A stretch of DNA of 37,147 nucleotides, taken from NCBI GenBank assembly GCA_030606335.1, contig JAUWGP010000027.1, forward strand, positions 1 to 37,147, given 5' to 3'. The translations under genes were made by a program, and so were the position numbers. The notes below the pieces were generated by a model. It had not been told where the DNA came from. It saw only the letters and a list, made by a program, of their open reading frames with translations, and searched no databases. This stretch comes from Caldifarciminota bacterium (GTDB taxonomy: Bacteria > Hydrothermota > UBA3073). Within the stretch, counting starts at the first letter, position 1; every line of letters begins with the position of its first letter. Of this stretch, positions 24,501-34,590 are shown piece by piece.

Positions 24501-25658
24501 ATGCCAGACAACCGATTTCTTACATCGGAATCAGTTACTGAGGGACATCCTGATAAGTTATGTGATCAGATATCCGATGCTGTTTTAGATGCGATAATAA
24601 AAGATGATATCAAAGCAAGAGTCGCGTGCGAGACATTTGTCTCTAAAGGACTTGTTGTCGTTGGGGGTGAAATAACAACAACCACATATGTTGACATAAA
24701 TCAACTTGCAAGGAATGTAGTAAAGGAAAGCGGATATACAAAACTCGAATATGGATTTCACTACGCCACATGTGCAATACTCAATACAATTGGTAAACAG
24801 TCACCTGATATTGCACAGGGAGTTGATATTGGTGGTGCAGGTGATCAGGGACTAATGGTAGGTTATGCCAGTAATGAGACACAGGAACTAATGCCCATGC
24901 CAATAGTTTTTGCCCACAAACTTGTTAGGCAGCTTGCATATGTAAGGAGGCAGAAAATGATACAGTGGCTTGGTCCGGATGGCAAGTCTCAGGTGACAGT
25001 CGAATATATTGATGGTTTACCTAAAAGAATTGAGGCATTGGTTGTTTCTTCTCAACACACTGAAGAAGTCCTCGATGCCTCAGGTAAGCATATGAAAGAG
25101 GAAGCCAAAGACGAGATTAAGGAGAAGATTATAAATGTAGTTATACCTGATGAGCTAATTGATAAAAAAACAAAAATATATGTTAATCCAACAGGCAAGT
25201 TTGTAATAGGTGGTCCGCAGAGTGATACAGGGATGACTGGAAGAAAAATAATAGTTGACACTTATGGTGGTCTTGCATCCCATGGAGGTGGAGCATTTTC
25301 AGGTAAAGATCCAACAAAGGTTGACAGATCTGCATCATACATGGCAAGATATATTGCAAAAAATATCGTTGCTGCAGGACTTGCTGCAAGATGTGAAGTG
25401 CAGTTTGCATATGCAATTGGAGTGGCAGAACCATTAGCTGTAAATGTAAATACTTTTGGAACAGGGAATATATCTGATGAGGAAATATTAAAACGTATTA
25501 GAAGAGTGTTTGTTTTTACCCCAAGGAGTATAATAGAAAAACTGGATTTACTTAAACCAAAATACAAGAAAACCGCATGTTATGGTCACTTCGGTAGGGA
25601 GGAGGATGGATTTACATGGGAGAAAAAGGATATGGTGGATGCATTGAAAGAGAGATAA
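24501..25658 (+). CDS. metK: S-adenosylmethionine synthetase
   Basis: This 385-residue enzyme makes S-adenosylmethionine from methionine and ATP. It shows [32 protein letters not shown], the flexible-loop region, [19 protein letters not shown] and the phosphate-binding loop [19 protein letters not shown]. Length is typical (380-400 residues). I chose ATG 24501 rather than the upstream TTG at 24468. AAAGGGGG lies just before 24501, and [10 protein letters not shown] matches family starts. The 171-nt leader shows no recognisable SAM riboswitch or consensus promoter. Confidence 0.97.
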   Translation: MPDNRFLTSESVTEGHPDKLCDQISDAVLDAIIKDDIKARVACETFVSKGLVVVGGEITTTTYVDINQLARNVVKESGYTKLEYGFHYATCAILNTIGKQSPDIAQGVDIGGAGDQGLMVGYASNETQELMPMPIVFAHKLVRQLAYVRRQKMIQWLGPDGKSQVTVEYIDGLPKRIEALVVSSQHTEEVLDASGKHMKEEAKDEIKEKIINVVIPDELIDKKTKIYVNPTGKFVIGGPQSDTGMTGRKIIVDTYGGLASHGGGAFSGKDPTKVDRSASYMARYIAKNIVAAGLAARCEVQFAYAIGVAEPLAVNVNTFGTGNISDEEILKRIRRVFVFTPRSIIEKLDLLKPKYKKTACYGHFGREEDGFTWEKKDMVDALKER

Positions 25659-25707
25659 AATTTTTCATTTTTAATTTTTGATATTTGATTTTTTATCGGG
25701 GGGAGGT

Positions 25708-26217
25708 ATGCGGAGAATTATTTCATTTGAGTTTCTCATAATAGTTATTGTGGCAGGACTTGTTGCCTGGGTGGCTATACAGAACTACTCAAAAAGAGAG
25801 GTATCTTTTGAAGATAGACTTATAGAAAATATGAAGATGTTAAATGAGGCACTGGATGAATATAAAAAACTAACAGGTGGCGTTTTGCCATCTTGTCTGG
25901 ACATGCCTGTTTCGTTGATTACAGGAGATACACTCTCGTTGAAATCAATAACAGGTAGATTTGACCCAACACGTGGATTGGATTTGCAAAATGACACTAT
26001 GTCCCTTCTTTATGGGAAGGAATTTGAAAACCCATATAACCCAAGGGCAATTGCTGTAATGACGGCTGAGGATTCCCTTGAACCCAAGCAGCCAGGTATT
26101 GTCTATTACATTCCGGTAGGAATTATGGGTGATAGATGTATGAAATGTAAGATTGTCGGCAGTGTCAGGAGAGGTTATATAGAATTTGAATTGCACAACT
26201 ACAGTGATAAGTTCTAA
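25708..26217 (+). CDS. Type IV pilin-like membrane-anchored protein
   Basis: This 169-residue protein begins with ISFEFLIIVIVAGLVAW followed by VAIQNYSKR, resembling the N-terminal helix of type IV pilins and GspG pseudopilins (FTLIELLIVIAIIGILAAIAIPNY-type pattern). The conserved Glu (Glu8 here) is present. The Gly-Phe prepilin cleavage site is not: Arg3 or Ile4 stands where Gly is expected, so it may stay as an uncleaved membrane protein. The soluble part has a pilin-like helix (DEYKKLTGGVLP) and a pair Cys-x-x-Cys (CMKC) near residue 150. GGGAGG lies almost directly against ATG. A TTG start at 25678 would add repeat-like DNA and is less likely. No other pilus gene is nearby. Confidence 0.65.
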   Translation: MRRIISFEFLIIVIVAGLVAWVAIQNYSKREVSFEDRLIENMKMLNEALDEYKKLTGGVLPSCLDMPVSLITGDTLSLKSITGRFDPTRGLDLQNDTMSLLYGKEFENPYNPRAIAVMTAEDSLEPKQPGIVYYIPVGIMGDRCMKCKIVGSVRRGYIEFELHNYSDKF

Positions 26218-26493
26218 AATAAGTTTCTTTAACTTTTAACAGCTCACTATCTTATTGCATAATCTTCACTAATTATATTGTTCTTTATTGATGTATGTAG
26301 TATGTAGGCACGAATTTGATTCTTGCCAGATGTTTGCACGGTTAAAGCCCTGACTGCAGTCAGGCAGGTGTGCCTACAACCTTTATACCAATACCGATAA
26401 AATGCGATTGCTTCGTCCTTTACACTCCTCGCGATTACAACCCTATGCTTCTGTCAGTTATTTCTTTATTTACTACTTGTACAGGAGGACTAA
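26218..26493. repeat. Spacer with TGTAGGCAC-bounded palindromic element
   Basis: TGTAGGCAC (26313-26321) pairs with GTGCCTACA (26370-26378). They enclose a 16-bp perfect palindrome CCTGACTGCAGTCAGG (26349-26364). The outer TGTAGG/CCTACA ends resemble those of the interspersed element at 18861 and 36786. Further right, ATTGCTTCGTCC is reminiscent of the repeat cluster at 36000-36180. No gene is visible. An AGGAGG at 26483-26488 belongs to the next gene. Confidence 0.6.
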
Positions 26494-27105
26494 TTGAGTA
26501 ATAAAGAAGAATACAGATTCTCTACCAAGAAAGGGGTATTAGCAAGAAAGATACTCCACCTCTTTACTATTATAGTGCCTATATACTACATTTTCAGTAG
26601 TAGGGCAAACTTAATAAGATTTTTATTTCCACTTGCTGCCATTCTTATAATCATCGAGATAATAAGATTGTATATAAAGCCAACAAAAGGAATATTTTTA
26701 AAGGTCTTTTCCTCTATGCTCTGGAAGGAAGAGAGCAGGTCACTAACATCTGCCACAAGATGGTTAATCAGTGCATCAATCGTATGTGCCTATTTCCCGA
26801 AAGACATAGCCATACTTACATTATTTTTTGTTGCTGTATCAGATACAGCTGCGTATACTATAGGTTCTTTGTTCGGAAAAACTCAGATATTGAAGGGAAA
26901 GACTTTAGGAGGAACACTTACTTTTTTAGTAACTGCTTTAGTAATCTCTATATTCTCACCACTCCCCTGGATTATATCTATTACAGGTGCTGTTGTCGCC
27001 ACATTGGTTGAACTCATACCAAAATACGATGACAATCTATCAATACCCATCATAACTGGTATAATACTCTGGATAATGTGCTGGTTGATTAAAATACCTG
27101 TATAG
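26494..27105 (+). CDS. Dolichol/phytol kinase-family membrane protein (CTP-type lipid kinase)
   Basis: This 203-residue integral membrane protein has about six helices. Signature segments are AVSDTAAYTIGSLFGKT, LKGKTLGGTLTFLVTA, and VELIPKYDDNLSIPIITG, shared by SEC59/DGK1-like lipid kinases and the related phosphatidate cytidylyltransferase superfamily. Family members phosphorylate polyprenols, phytol or diacylglycerol with CTP. The substrate here is unknown. A polyprenol role in glycan-carrier recycling would fit a diderm. The start is TTG, chosen because AGGAGG lies 5 nt upstream. No in-frame ATG gives the conserved N-terminus. Confidence 0.85.
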   Translation: MSNKEEYRFSTKKGVLARKILHLFTIIVPIYYIFSSRANLIRFLFPLAAILIIIEIIRLYIKPTKGIFLKVFSSMLWKEESRSLTSATRWLISASIVCAYFPKDIAILTLFFVAVSDTAAYTIGSLFGKTQILKGKTLGGTLTFLVTALVISIFSPLPWIISITGAVVATLVELIPKYDDNLSIPIITGIILWIMCWLIKIPV

Positions 27106-27206
27106 TTTCTATTGCCATTATGGTTATACACTGAATTCATTCGCATTCAAATCTAATGTTTCCACCTGTCAAATCTTTAAATTATAACATCCTCGAGGGA
27201 GGAATA

Positions 27207-28307
27207 ATGTTCAAAATATCCCTGCTTTGTATAATGATTACTTTATCCTTCTCCAATTGCTTATCCAACCAGAACTGGAAAATCGAGACATCAAGCATTG
27301 GCACAAGAGCTATGGCTATGGGAGGTGCATTTGTTTCTATAGCTGATGATGCATCTTCATTATTCTGGAATCCTGCTGGACTTGGTTTTATAGAGTTACC
27401 AACGGTTTATAGTGAAATTTCGTATACAATTGGTGATGTTCGGTACCAAAATATACAACATTTTCTTCCTCAAAATTTCACTCTTGCCTTTCCCTTAAGA
27501 GGTTCTATTATTGGATTAGGTTATTCTATACCTTTTGAGAAATATAGAGAACGAGAAATCTCATGGCAAGGTTTAAATTACAAAAATTGTACAGATTCAC
27601 ATATATCAAGAATAACCCTATCTATTGTGCGAAAGGGTAAACACCTCCATCTGGGTGTAAACTTGAATTACAACCAGTCTAATTTTATAGTAAGTACTTT
27701 TGAATCATGGGATAAGGGTGCTGATAGTTATAGAACAGAGTTCTCAGGTAATGGTCTAAGTATGGATCTTGGGGCTATTTTCGGTATTAATGAAAGTATA
27801 TCATTCGGTATAATGTTTGGTTCCGCTGCACAATTACAGGGTGATGAGGAAACAGAATATATTCACTGTTCAATCTCAGGTGATTCTGTATTATGCGATA
27901 CGAATCTATCTCTATATGAAAGAGTAGAAAATTATCTACCTTTCTTCTATAGAGTTGGTGTCTCTTTAACTGAGAAATTGGGAGGGAGATACTCCATCGG
28001 TTTTACATCGTTTCATGAAGAAAATGGAATTATTTATAGTGGAATGGGTAATAGAATTTCAATTGAGTACCCTCGTTTATCTGCTGGGGCGGAAATACCG
28101 GTTAAGAAATGGGCAACTCTAAGATTTGGTCTCTTTTCAACGAAACTATGGGGAACTGCAGATATTGTCATTGGCGTAACAATGGGAGGAACAGTAAGGT
28201 TGCATGGATTGGATATAAGCAGTGCTTTAGAAATCAGGGGTATTGCTAAAGAAGATTATAATTTTAGTAGAGGTATCTTTTCCATCTCATATACATTCAT
28301 TAAATAA
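27207..28307 (+). CDS. PorV/UPF0164-like outer-membrane beta-barrel protein
   Basis: This 366-residue protein has a signal peptide (about 1-20, MFKISLLCIMITLSFS). It carries the classic segment GTRAMAMGGAFVSIADDASS and FWNPAGLGFIE, which marks PorV/PorQ, UPF0164 and FadL-like outer-membrane barrels. The rest alternates polar and aromatic strands and ends YNFSRGIFSISYTF with an aromatic C-terminal residue two from the end. Function may be transport or a type IX-like secretion accessory; neither can be decided here. I chose ATG 27207, where GAGGGAGG lies 4-5 nt upstream. The longer form from 27156 adds 17 residues before the signal peptide. The gene is convergent with the LptF/LptG-type gene 41 nt away. 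Confidence 0.88.
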   Translation: MFKISLLCIMITLSFSNCLSNQNWKIETSSIGTRAMAMGGAFVSIADDASSLFWNPAGLGFIELPTVYSEISYTIGDVRYQNIQHFLPQNFTLAFPLRGSIIGLGYSIPFEKYREREISWQGLNYKNCTDSHISRITLSIVRKGKHLHLGVNLNYNQSNFIVSTFESWDKGADSYRTEFSGNGLSMDLGAIFGINESISFGIMFGSAAQLQGDEETEYIHCSISGDSVLCDTNLSLYERVENYLPFFYRVGVSLTEKLGGRYSIGFTSFHEENGIIYSGMGNRISIEYPRLSAGAEIPVKKWATLRFGLFSTKLWGTADIVIGVTMGGTVRLHGLDISSALEIRGIAKEDYNFSRGIFSISYTFIK

Positions 28308-28348
28308 TTTTCTACGTTTTCCAGACTGATATAGTACCACCTCAAAAC

Positions 28349-29482
28349 CTATTTCCTGAAACGAAAGATCTTTAAATTCCTAAGGTTGGCCCCAATTGTA
28401 AGATATATGCCTAAAATTCCTAATACCATATTTGGAAACCACATGGACAGCCATGCAGGCACTACACTTCTATCTCCTAATTCCTCACCACCTATAAGAC
28501 ATATATAATAGAATATAAAGAAGAGTAGTGACAGACCAAATCCTCCTGTGGCTCCTCCTTTTCTCACCCTCATAGCAAGTGGTGCACCCATAAGCACAAA
28601 AACTATACAGGAGAAGGGAATTGAAAATTTCTTATGATATTCTACCAGAAGTCTTGCAATCTCCCTGTTCTTTGCAGGGTCTGTTGGGTTCTTCGCAATA
28701 ACATCTTCTATACGTTTCCGCAGTGCCCATCCAGATAGCTCTCGATCTCCCCTGTAGCTTCTTTCTTTTCTTATAAAGGCAGTATCTAAAGGAATTGTTA
28801 TCGTGTGCTGTTTAAAGCTAATCTTCCTGTACTTATTAACATCCTGTGGGTCTATTTCATGTATTTCACCATTATATAGATTTATATAAACATAGTCACC
28901 TCTACTCTCTACATGTCCTTCCTTTGATACTATGGTTCTGTTTGTTGTCTTTTCATTTATCGTAATATCATAAATACTCGATGTCTTTGGGTCAATGTCT
29001 CTCACAAGTATGTCATAGTTCTCAAAATCACGAACCAAAACCATTGCCTGCAATCTGAATGCTGGTTTCTTCTGAGATATATCAATAGTAAGATTCTTCA
29101 ACCTGTGATTTGAGTTTGGTAGAATGTTATTATTAAACCACACCATGCCTGCTGTAATAAATATTGATACAATAAGTGGGGGTAATACAAGCGTAATTGG
29201 ATTTCTACCCGCTGCCCTTATTGCAACTATCTCAAAATCAGATGAAAGTCTCCCAAAGCTCATCAGCACTGCAACCAGAACAGCCATTGGAACTGTTAAT
29301 GCAATCAGAGAAGGAAGTGCCAGCCATAACATTGATAAAACAAGACCTCCTGGAATACCCTTACCCACAATATCCCAGACCACCACAAAGAGCTTATTCA
29401 TAATGAGAATAAACGTAAGGAAGATTAGACCAATAAAAAAGGGGGCAATATGTTCTTTTAGTATGTAGCGGATTAAAATCAT
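28349..29482 (-). CDS. LptF/LptG-family lipopolysaccharide export permease
   Basis: This 377-residue inner-membrane protein belongs to the YjgP/YjgQ family. LptF and LptG heterodimers with LptB extract LPS from the inner membrane and feed it to the periplasmic bridge. N-terminal helices (about 10-120) include LKEHIAPFFIGLIFLTFILI and ALPSLIALTVPMAVLVAVLM followed by SFGRLSSDFEIVAIRAAG. A periplasmic beta-jellyroll covers about 130-260. C-terminal helices (about 280-370) include FSCIVFVLMGAPLAMRVRKG. LptF cannot be told from LptG without alignment. A second homologue is not in the window. It lies 105 nt downstream of ribBA on the same strand and may be read from the dnaE transcript. Confidence 0.92.
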   Translation of the reverse strand: MILIRYILKEHIAPFFIGLIFLTFILIMNKLFVVVWDIVGKGIPGGLVLSMLWLALPSLIALTVPMAVLVAVLMSFGRLSSDFEIVAIRAAGRNPITLVLPPLIVSIFITAGMVWFNNNILPNSNHRLKNLTIDISQKKPAFRLQAMVLVRDFENYDILVRDIDPKTSSIYDITINEKTTNRTIVSKEGHVESRGDYVYINLYNGEIHEIDPQDVNKYRKISFKQHTITIPLDTAFIRKERSYRGDRELSGWALRKRIEDVIAKNPTDPAKNREIARLLVEYHKKFSIPFSCIVFVLMGAPLAMRVRKGGATGGFGLSLLFFIFYYICLIGGEELGDRSVVPAWLSMWFPNMVLGILGIYLTIGANLRNLKIFRFRK

Positions 29483-29587
29483 AAAGAAAGGAGCTTAATA
29501 GATAGCCAGTTACTACATGAGGAAGGCACAAATTTTTTAATTTATGTGTGTTATTCTACTACAGCTTTCTTGTTTTATCATAGCAAT

Positions 29588-30793
29588 CTATACATTATCA
29601 AGTATATGCCCCAGTTTAGTCTTCTTGGTGTAAAGATAATTGCGGTTTTCACAACTTGGTGAGACTTCAATAGGAATCCTCTCTGTTATTTTTAACCCGT
29701 ATCCTTCAAGCCCAACTATTTTCTTAGGGTTGTTGGTTAGAAGTCTTATAGTAGTAAGCCCTAAATCAACGAGTATCTGCGCACCTATTCCATAGTCTCT
29801 TAAATCAGCAGGAAATCCAAGCATCTCATTCGCCTCTACTGTGTCTAATCCTTTATCTTGAAGAGCATATGCCCTGATTTTATTGTACAGTCCTATTCCT
29901 CTCCCCTCCTGCCTCATATAAAGAAAAACACCTATTCCCTCATGCTCAATCATCTCCAATGCCTTATCCAATTGCTCACCACAATCACATCTCTTTGACC
30001 TGAAGACATCGCCAGTAAGACACTGTGAATGAACTCTTACAAGAACATTCTTTTTACCTCTCACATCACCCTTTATAAGAGCAAGGTGATGATAATTATA
30101 TATCATAGATTCGTAAATATAAAGAGAGAAGTCTCCATATTTAGTCGGAAGTTTGGTTTCAACCAGACGGGTTACAAGCTTATCCCTTGTTATTCTATAT
30201 TTTATCAGGTCCTTCACGGTAATGAGAGCAAGACCATGTTTTTTCTTTATATCTAATAATCTTGGTAATTTTGCCATAGTCCCGTCCTCGTCCATTATTT
30301 CACACAGTACACCAGAAGGATAGAGACCGCTCAACCTCGCAATATCGCATGATGCCTCTGTATGTCCTGCTCTACGTAAAACTCCTCCCTTTGTATATGC
30401 AAGAGGAAATATATGCCCCGGTCTCACAAGATCTGATGGTTTAGTATCCTCATCTATGAGAACCTCTATTGTATGGGATCGATCATATGCTGATATTCCT
30501 GTCGTAATTCCTCTCTTTGCATCGACAGATATCATGAATGATGTACCCATCTTTGATGTATTATCCCTCACCATATCTGGAATATCAAGGGAATAGAGTC
30601 TTTCCCGGGGAAGGGCTACACAGATAAGACCTCTACCTTCTCTCGCCATAAAATTGACAATCTGTGGAGTAACCCTATCTGCAGCACAGATAAAATCTCC
30701 TTCATTCTCTCTATCTTCATCATCTACTACAATTATTACTCTCCCCTTTTTTATCTCCTCAATTGCTTCTTCTATAGTATTAAATTCACTCAT
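29588..30793 (-). CDS. ribBA: Bifunctional riboflavin enzyme RibBA (DHBP synthase / GTP cyclohydrolase II)
   Basis: This 401-residue cytoplasmic enzyme supplies both riboflavin precursors. The N-terminal DHBP synthase (about 1-200) converts ribulose-5-phosphate. It shows [31 protein letters not shown] and [14 protein letters not shown]. The C-terminal GTP cyclohydrolase II (about 205-401) shows [20 protein letters not shown] with the three zinc cysteines, [14 protein letters not shown] and [16 protein letters not shown]. Both active sites look intact. The start overlaps the dnaE stop by 4 nt (ATGA), so translation is probably coupled. No ribD, ribE or ribH and no FMN riboswitch are visible. 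Confidence 0.97.
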   Translation of the reverse strand: MSEFNTIEEAIEEIKKGRVIIVVDDEDRENEGDFICAADRVTPQIVNFMAREGRGLICVALPRERLYSLDIPDMVRDNTSKMGTSFMISVDAKRGITTGISAYDRSHTIEVLIDEDTKPSDLVRPGHIFPLAYTKGGVLRRAGHTEASCDIARLSGLYPSGVLCEIMDEDGTMAKLPRLLDIKKKHGLALITVKDLIKYRITRDKLVTRLVETKLPTKYGDFSLYIYESMIYNYHHLALIKGDVRGKKNVLVRVHSQCLTGDVFRSKRCDCGEQLDKALEMIEHEGIGVFLYMRQEGRGIGLYNKIRAYALQDKGLDTVEANEMLGFPADLRDYGIGAQILVDLGLTTIRLLTNNPKKIVGLEGYGLKITERIPIEVSPSCENRNYLYTKKTKLGHILDNV

Positions 30794-33700
30794 AATTGTC
30801 CTTTTAAGATTACAGAATGTTCACCCAAGAGTTTTCTTATCTTCGTAAGGGTCGTTCTCTTCGGTGATATCTTTAAATCTTTGCATCTCGCAGTCGTATA
30901 GTTACCATTTTCTTCCATTCTTAAAAAAACCTCCTTCTCTCCTGGCGAATCCTCGAGTATAGCCTTTAATTTTAACATTGTCTCTTCTGTTAGTCCAATC
31001 AGGTTAAGTCGTATCTCCACGCTACTTATAAGCTCATCCCTCACTTTAGATAACTGGATTATCTTTTCTGCACGAACATTCCTCTTTTCCCCAAATACCC
31101 CAATTCTTCCCTTTATGAGAACTGGTGAATCCTTATCGGGTATCTGAGCTATTTGAGATTCGCCAAAAAATACTGCGTCAAACATTCCCTCAAGGTCCTC
31201 CATAGTTAGAATTAATAGAATATCTCCCCTTCTGCTCTGTTTTTTTCTTCTCCTTGCGATTATCCCCGAAAGAACAACATCTCTTTCTACTGGCAACCCT
31301 GCTAATGAAGACGAAGTTGCTGTTGAGAATGCATCTATCTCATCCAAATATCTATCTAATGGATGTCCTGAAAGGTAAAATCCAAGAGAATCCTTCTCAA
31401 AGGATAGACGATCTGTAGATGTAAACTGTTCTTTCTCTTCTGTAGCAGAACTCTTTTTAAATAAAGACGACTGACCAATCTTGCCTGCTCTCCTCTGGGT
31501 TTTGCTGAGTTCATATAGCAATTCCTTTCTGTTTTTATTAAATTCATCAAACACCCCAGATTTAATCAGGCTTTCTATTGCACGTTTATTAACCGCTCGT
31601 AAGTCTATTCTACTCAAAAACTCCAAAAAACTCTTATAATTACCCACATTGCGTGTATCGATAAGCGACAGACAGGCGTTTTCTCCAACATTCTTTATGG
31701 CACACAATCCGAAGCGTATACCCTTACCCTCAGATGAGAATTCATATAAGCTTTTATTAATACTTGGAGGATAAATATCAATACCAAATGATGCAGATTC
31801 TTTTACAAACTGAGAAACCTTCTCAGAAGACAGAGACTCATTTGTAAGTGTTGCTGATATAAATTGCTGGGGATAATGTGCTTTAAGGTATGCTGTTCGG
31901 TATGATATAAGGGAATAACCGGCTGAATGCGATTTATTGAATCCATAACCAGCAAACGGAACTATTAGGTCAAATAACTTGTTTGCTACCTTCTCAGAAT
32001 AACCTCTCTTCAATGAACCTTCTACAAATGCCTTCCTCTTCTCATCCATAACCTCTGGTAATTTCTTACCCATTGCCAATCTCAGAATATCCGCCTCTCC
32101 TAATGAAAATCCTGCTACTATTGATGATATCTGCATTACCTGCTCCTGATATAGTATAATACCATATGTCTCTTTAAGCAAAGGTTCCAAACTTTTATGC
32201 ATAAAAGATACAGGTTCCTTTCCATGTTTCCTCTTTATGAAGCTATCTTTTGTAAGTCCTCCAAGTGGTCCTGGTCTATATATTGAGATTACAGCCATTA
32301 TGTCGTTAAAGGAGTCAGGTTTTATCTTCCTCAAGATATCCTTCATGCCATCTGACTCAAGCTGAAATATACCATTTGTTAAACCCTTTGAGAGTAGATT
32401 ATACGTCTTTTTATCATCAAGAGGAATATTCCCTATGTCAATCTCCTTTCCCTCTTTCTTTAGTACCTCAACAGTATCTTTTATAATCGTTAGGGTACGA
32501 AGACCTAGTATGTCTATCTTAAGAAGACCGAGTGCATCTATTGCCTTCATTGGATACTGAGTTACCAGTGAACCATCTGGCATACGGTAAAGTGGTACAA
32601 ACTCTGTAATCTCCTCTGGAGCAACAACCAGACCTGCTGCGTGTACTGAGGCATGCCTTGTAACACCCTCAAGTCTCATCGCCAGTGTAAGGAGTCTCTT
32701 GTACTCATCCTTTTCTTTTATTATATTTTTAAAATCAGCATTCTCATAGGCATCTCTAAGGTTCATTCCAAACGGGATTGTCTTTGCTATTCTATCCACT
32801 TCAGGAAGAGATATCCTTAGCACCCTCCCGACATCTCTTATGGCTGCCCTTGCAGCCATCGTTCCAAATGTGATTATCTGTGAGACATTCTCCTCTCCAT
32901 ATCTATTTTTTATATACGATATAACCTCATCCCTCCTTGTATCGGAAAAGTCAATATCCACATCAGGCATAGCTGCCCTCTCGGGATTTAGAAATCGCTC
33001 GAATATGAGATTATATTTAAGCGGATCCATCTCTGTAATTCCAAGTGAATACAACACCAGGCTACCCACTGCAGAACCACGACCTGGACCCACAGGTATA
33101 CCATTTTCCTTTGCAAAATTAACAAGGTCAGTGATTATTAGAAAATAACCAGAAAGACCAAGTTTTTTAATAATACCTAATTCATAATTAAACCTTTGCT
33201 CAATTGTTTCATCAAGTTTGGTGTATCTTTTCCCCAATCCATCCCTTGCGAGTTTCTCAAGATAGCCATCTGAGGACTTAAATCCTTCTGGCACAGGGTA
33301 ACTTGGAAGCTGTACCTTCACAGTATCAAGGTGGAGATTGAGATTACACCTTTCAGCTACATCAAGCGTATTCTTAATAATCTCTGGATGATCTGAGAAG
33401 AGCTGCTCCATCTCCTCAGGAGAACGAAAATATAACTCATTCGATTCGAACCGTAATCTGTCTTCATCCTCGAGGTTCTTTCCTGTTTGGAGGCAGAGTA
33501 AAATATCGTGAGCCTCATGGTCTTCTTTGCTAATATAATGACAATCGTTGGTTGCTACACAGGGAATACCAATCTCTTCTGAAAGAGTAAGGAGTCCTGC
33601 ATTAACAATCTCATTTTCCTTTAGACCCAGCCTCATAAGCTCCAGGTAAAAATTTTCCTTGCCAAATATATCAATGTACTCCAGTAACACATTCCTCGCT

Positions 33701-34161
33701 CCCTCATAATTTTTATTAAGTATATGCTGTGGAATCTCACCCTTGATACAGGCAGACATACCAATGAGCCCTTCACTGCAACTTTTTAAAATCTCCTTAT
33801 CTATTCTTGGTTTATAATAGAACCCTTCTTTAAATCCTATTGTAGAAAGTTTGATGAGATTCTTGTATCCCTTCTCATTTCTCACAAGGAGGATTAAATG
33901 ATAATTTATCTCCTTTCCATCATGGTCGAATCTTGATCTGGGTGTAAGATAAACCTCTTCCCCTATTATTGGTTTGATTGCTGCATGCATAAGCTTCTTG
34001 TAGAACTCTATACACCCACACATATTGCCGTGGTCTGTAATTGCCAGCGCAGGCAGTTTATACATCGAGGCAATCTTAACAAGGTCATCTATCTTACACG
34101 CCCCATCAAGGAAACTATACTCGGTATGGAGATGAAGGTGAACGAAGTTTGCGTGTGGCAT
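30790..34161 (-). CDS. dnaE: DNA polymerase III alpha subunit DnaE
   Basis: This 1123-residue replicative polymerase has, in order, a PHP domain (about 5-280, starting [16 protein letters not shown] and ITDHGNM, with metal-type His and Asp residues retained), palm/thumb, fingers, tandem HhH (near 800-870, [16 protein letters not shown]) and OB domain (about 950-1060, [18 protein letters not shown]). Catalytic aspartates are Asp400 and Asp402 in MPDVDIDF and Asp550 in [11 protein letters not shown], equivalent to the known triad. It is the DnaE1 type, without an exonuclease insertion. Length is near 1150, typical. Coupled to ribBA by a 4-nt overlap, an unusual partner. A weak TTGATT/GATAAT pair upstream could be its promoter. 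No good ribosome-binding site precedes ATG. Confidence 0.97.
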   Translation of the reverse strand: MPHANFVHLHLHTEYSFLDGACKIDDLVKIASMYKLPALAITDHGNMCGCIEFYKKLMHAAIKPIIGEEVYLTPRSRFDHDGKEINYHLILLVRNEKGYKNLIKLSTIGFKEGFYYKPRIDKEILKSCSEGLIGMSACIKGEIPQHILNKNYEGARNVLLEYIDIFGKENFYLELMRLGLKENEIVNAGLLTLSEEIGIPCVATNDCHYISKEDHEAHDILLCLQTGKNLEDEDRLRFESNELYFRSPEEMEQLFSDHPEIIKNTLDVAERCNLNLHLDTVKVQLPSYPVPEGFKSSDGYLEKLARDGLGKRYTKLDETIEQRFNYELGIIKKLGLSGYFLIITDLVNFAKENGIPVGPGRGSAVGSLVLYSLGITEMDPLKYNLIFERFLNPERAAMPDVDIDFSDTRRDEVISYIKNRYGEENVSQIITFGTMAARAAIRDVGRVLRISLPEVDRIAKTIPFGMNLRDAYENADFKNIIKEKDEYKRLLTLAMRLEGVTRHASVHAAGLVVAPEEITEFVPLYRMPDGSLVTQYPMKAIDALGLLKIDILGLRTLTIIKDTVEVLKKEGKEIDIGNIPLDDKKTYNLLSKGLTNGIFQLESDGMKDILRKIKPDSFNDIMAVISIYRPGPLGGLTKDSFIKRKHGKEPVSFMHKSLEPLLKETYGIILYQEQVMQISSIVAGFSLGEADILRLAMGKKLPEVMDEKRKAFVEGSLKRGYSEKVANKLFDLIVPFAGYGFNKSHSAGYSLISYRTAYLKAHYPQQFISATLTNESLSSEKVSQFVKESASFGIDIYPPSINKSLYEFSSEGKGIRFGLCAIKNVGENACLSLIDTRNVGNYKSFLEFLSRIDLRAVNKRAIESLIKSGVFDEFNKNRKELLYELSKTQRRAGKIGQSSLFKKSSATEEKEQFTSTDRLSFEKDSLGFYLSGHPLDRYLDEIDAFSTATSSSLAGLPVERDVVLSGIIARRRKKQSRRGDILLILTMEDLEGMFDAVFFGESQIAQIPDKDSPVLIKGRIGVFGEKRNVRAEKIIQLSKVRDELISSVEIRLNLIGLTEETMLKLKAILEDSPGEKEVFLRMEENGNYTTARCKDLKISPKRTTLTKIRKLLGEHSVILKGQL

Positions 34162-34590
34162 AATCCTATAATTTTATTAGATACTTATAAAAAACTGATA
34201 CTAAATTATCACTTATTACTTTATGATTAATCAAATAACACATGGTGTCAGTCAGTTTGTTAAAATCCCCATGTTGTTTTTAGGCAGATTGCAAGACGTT
34301 GGCGTTAAAATTTCCAGGTGTTTGAGCGAAGCAAGTTCTGGAAATTAGCCATAAGACGCAGTCAATCTACCGCCTGAGAAAAACATTGGGGTGCATTTTC
34401 TTTGCTTCGTTTCTTTTGGGCCCGCCCTGTGGAATAAAACTTATTGCATGGAGCTCCCCAAACATAACACTATCTATTCTACGGGGCAATCAAAAGAAAT
34501 GAAGACTGTAAAACTAAAACAATCACTAATAATGGTTTAAGCAACTATATTAATATCAAAGGTTTTATAATTACCATTGATTATTATCAA
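34162..34590. repeat. Gene-free spacer with compound inverted-repeat structure
   Basis: No gene is supported. A large imperfect hairpin runs from CCCC at 34267 to GGGG at 34391 (ATGTTGTTTTTAGGCAGATTG against CAATCT...GCCTGAGAAAAACAT). It contains inner stem ATTTCCAG/CTGGAAAT (34310-34317 with 34338-34345). A second inverted pair follows: CTTCGTTTCTTTT (34405-34417) against AAAAGAAATGAAG (34492-34504), one mismatch. The first could end transcription of the solute-binding gene, which enters from the right, but no U tract was seen. Confidence 0.6.

Noticed and set aside
27156-27206. Upstream start for the PorV/UPF0164-like gene
   Set aside because: It would place 17 residues before a good signal peptide, and GAGGGAGG sits just before ATG 27207.
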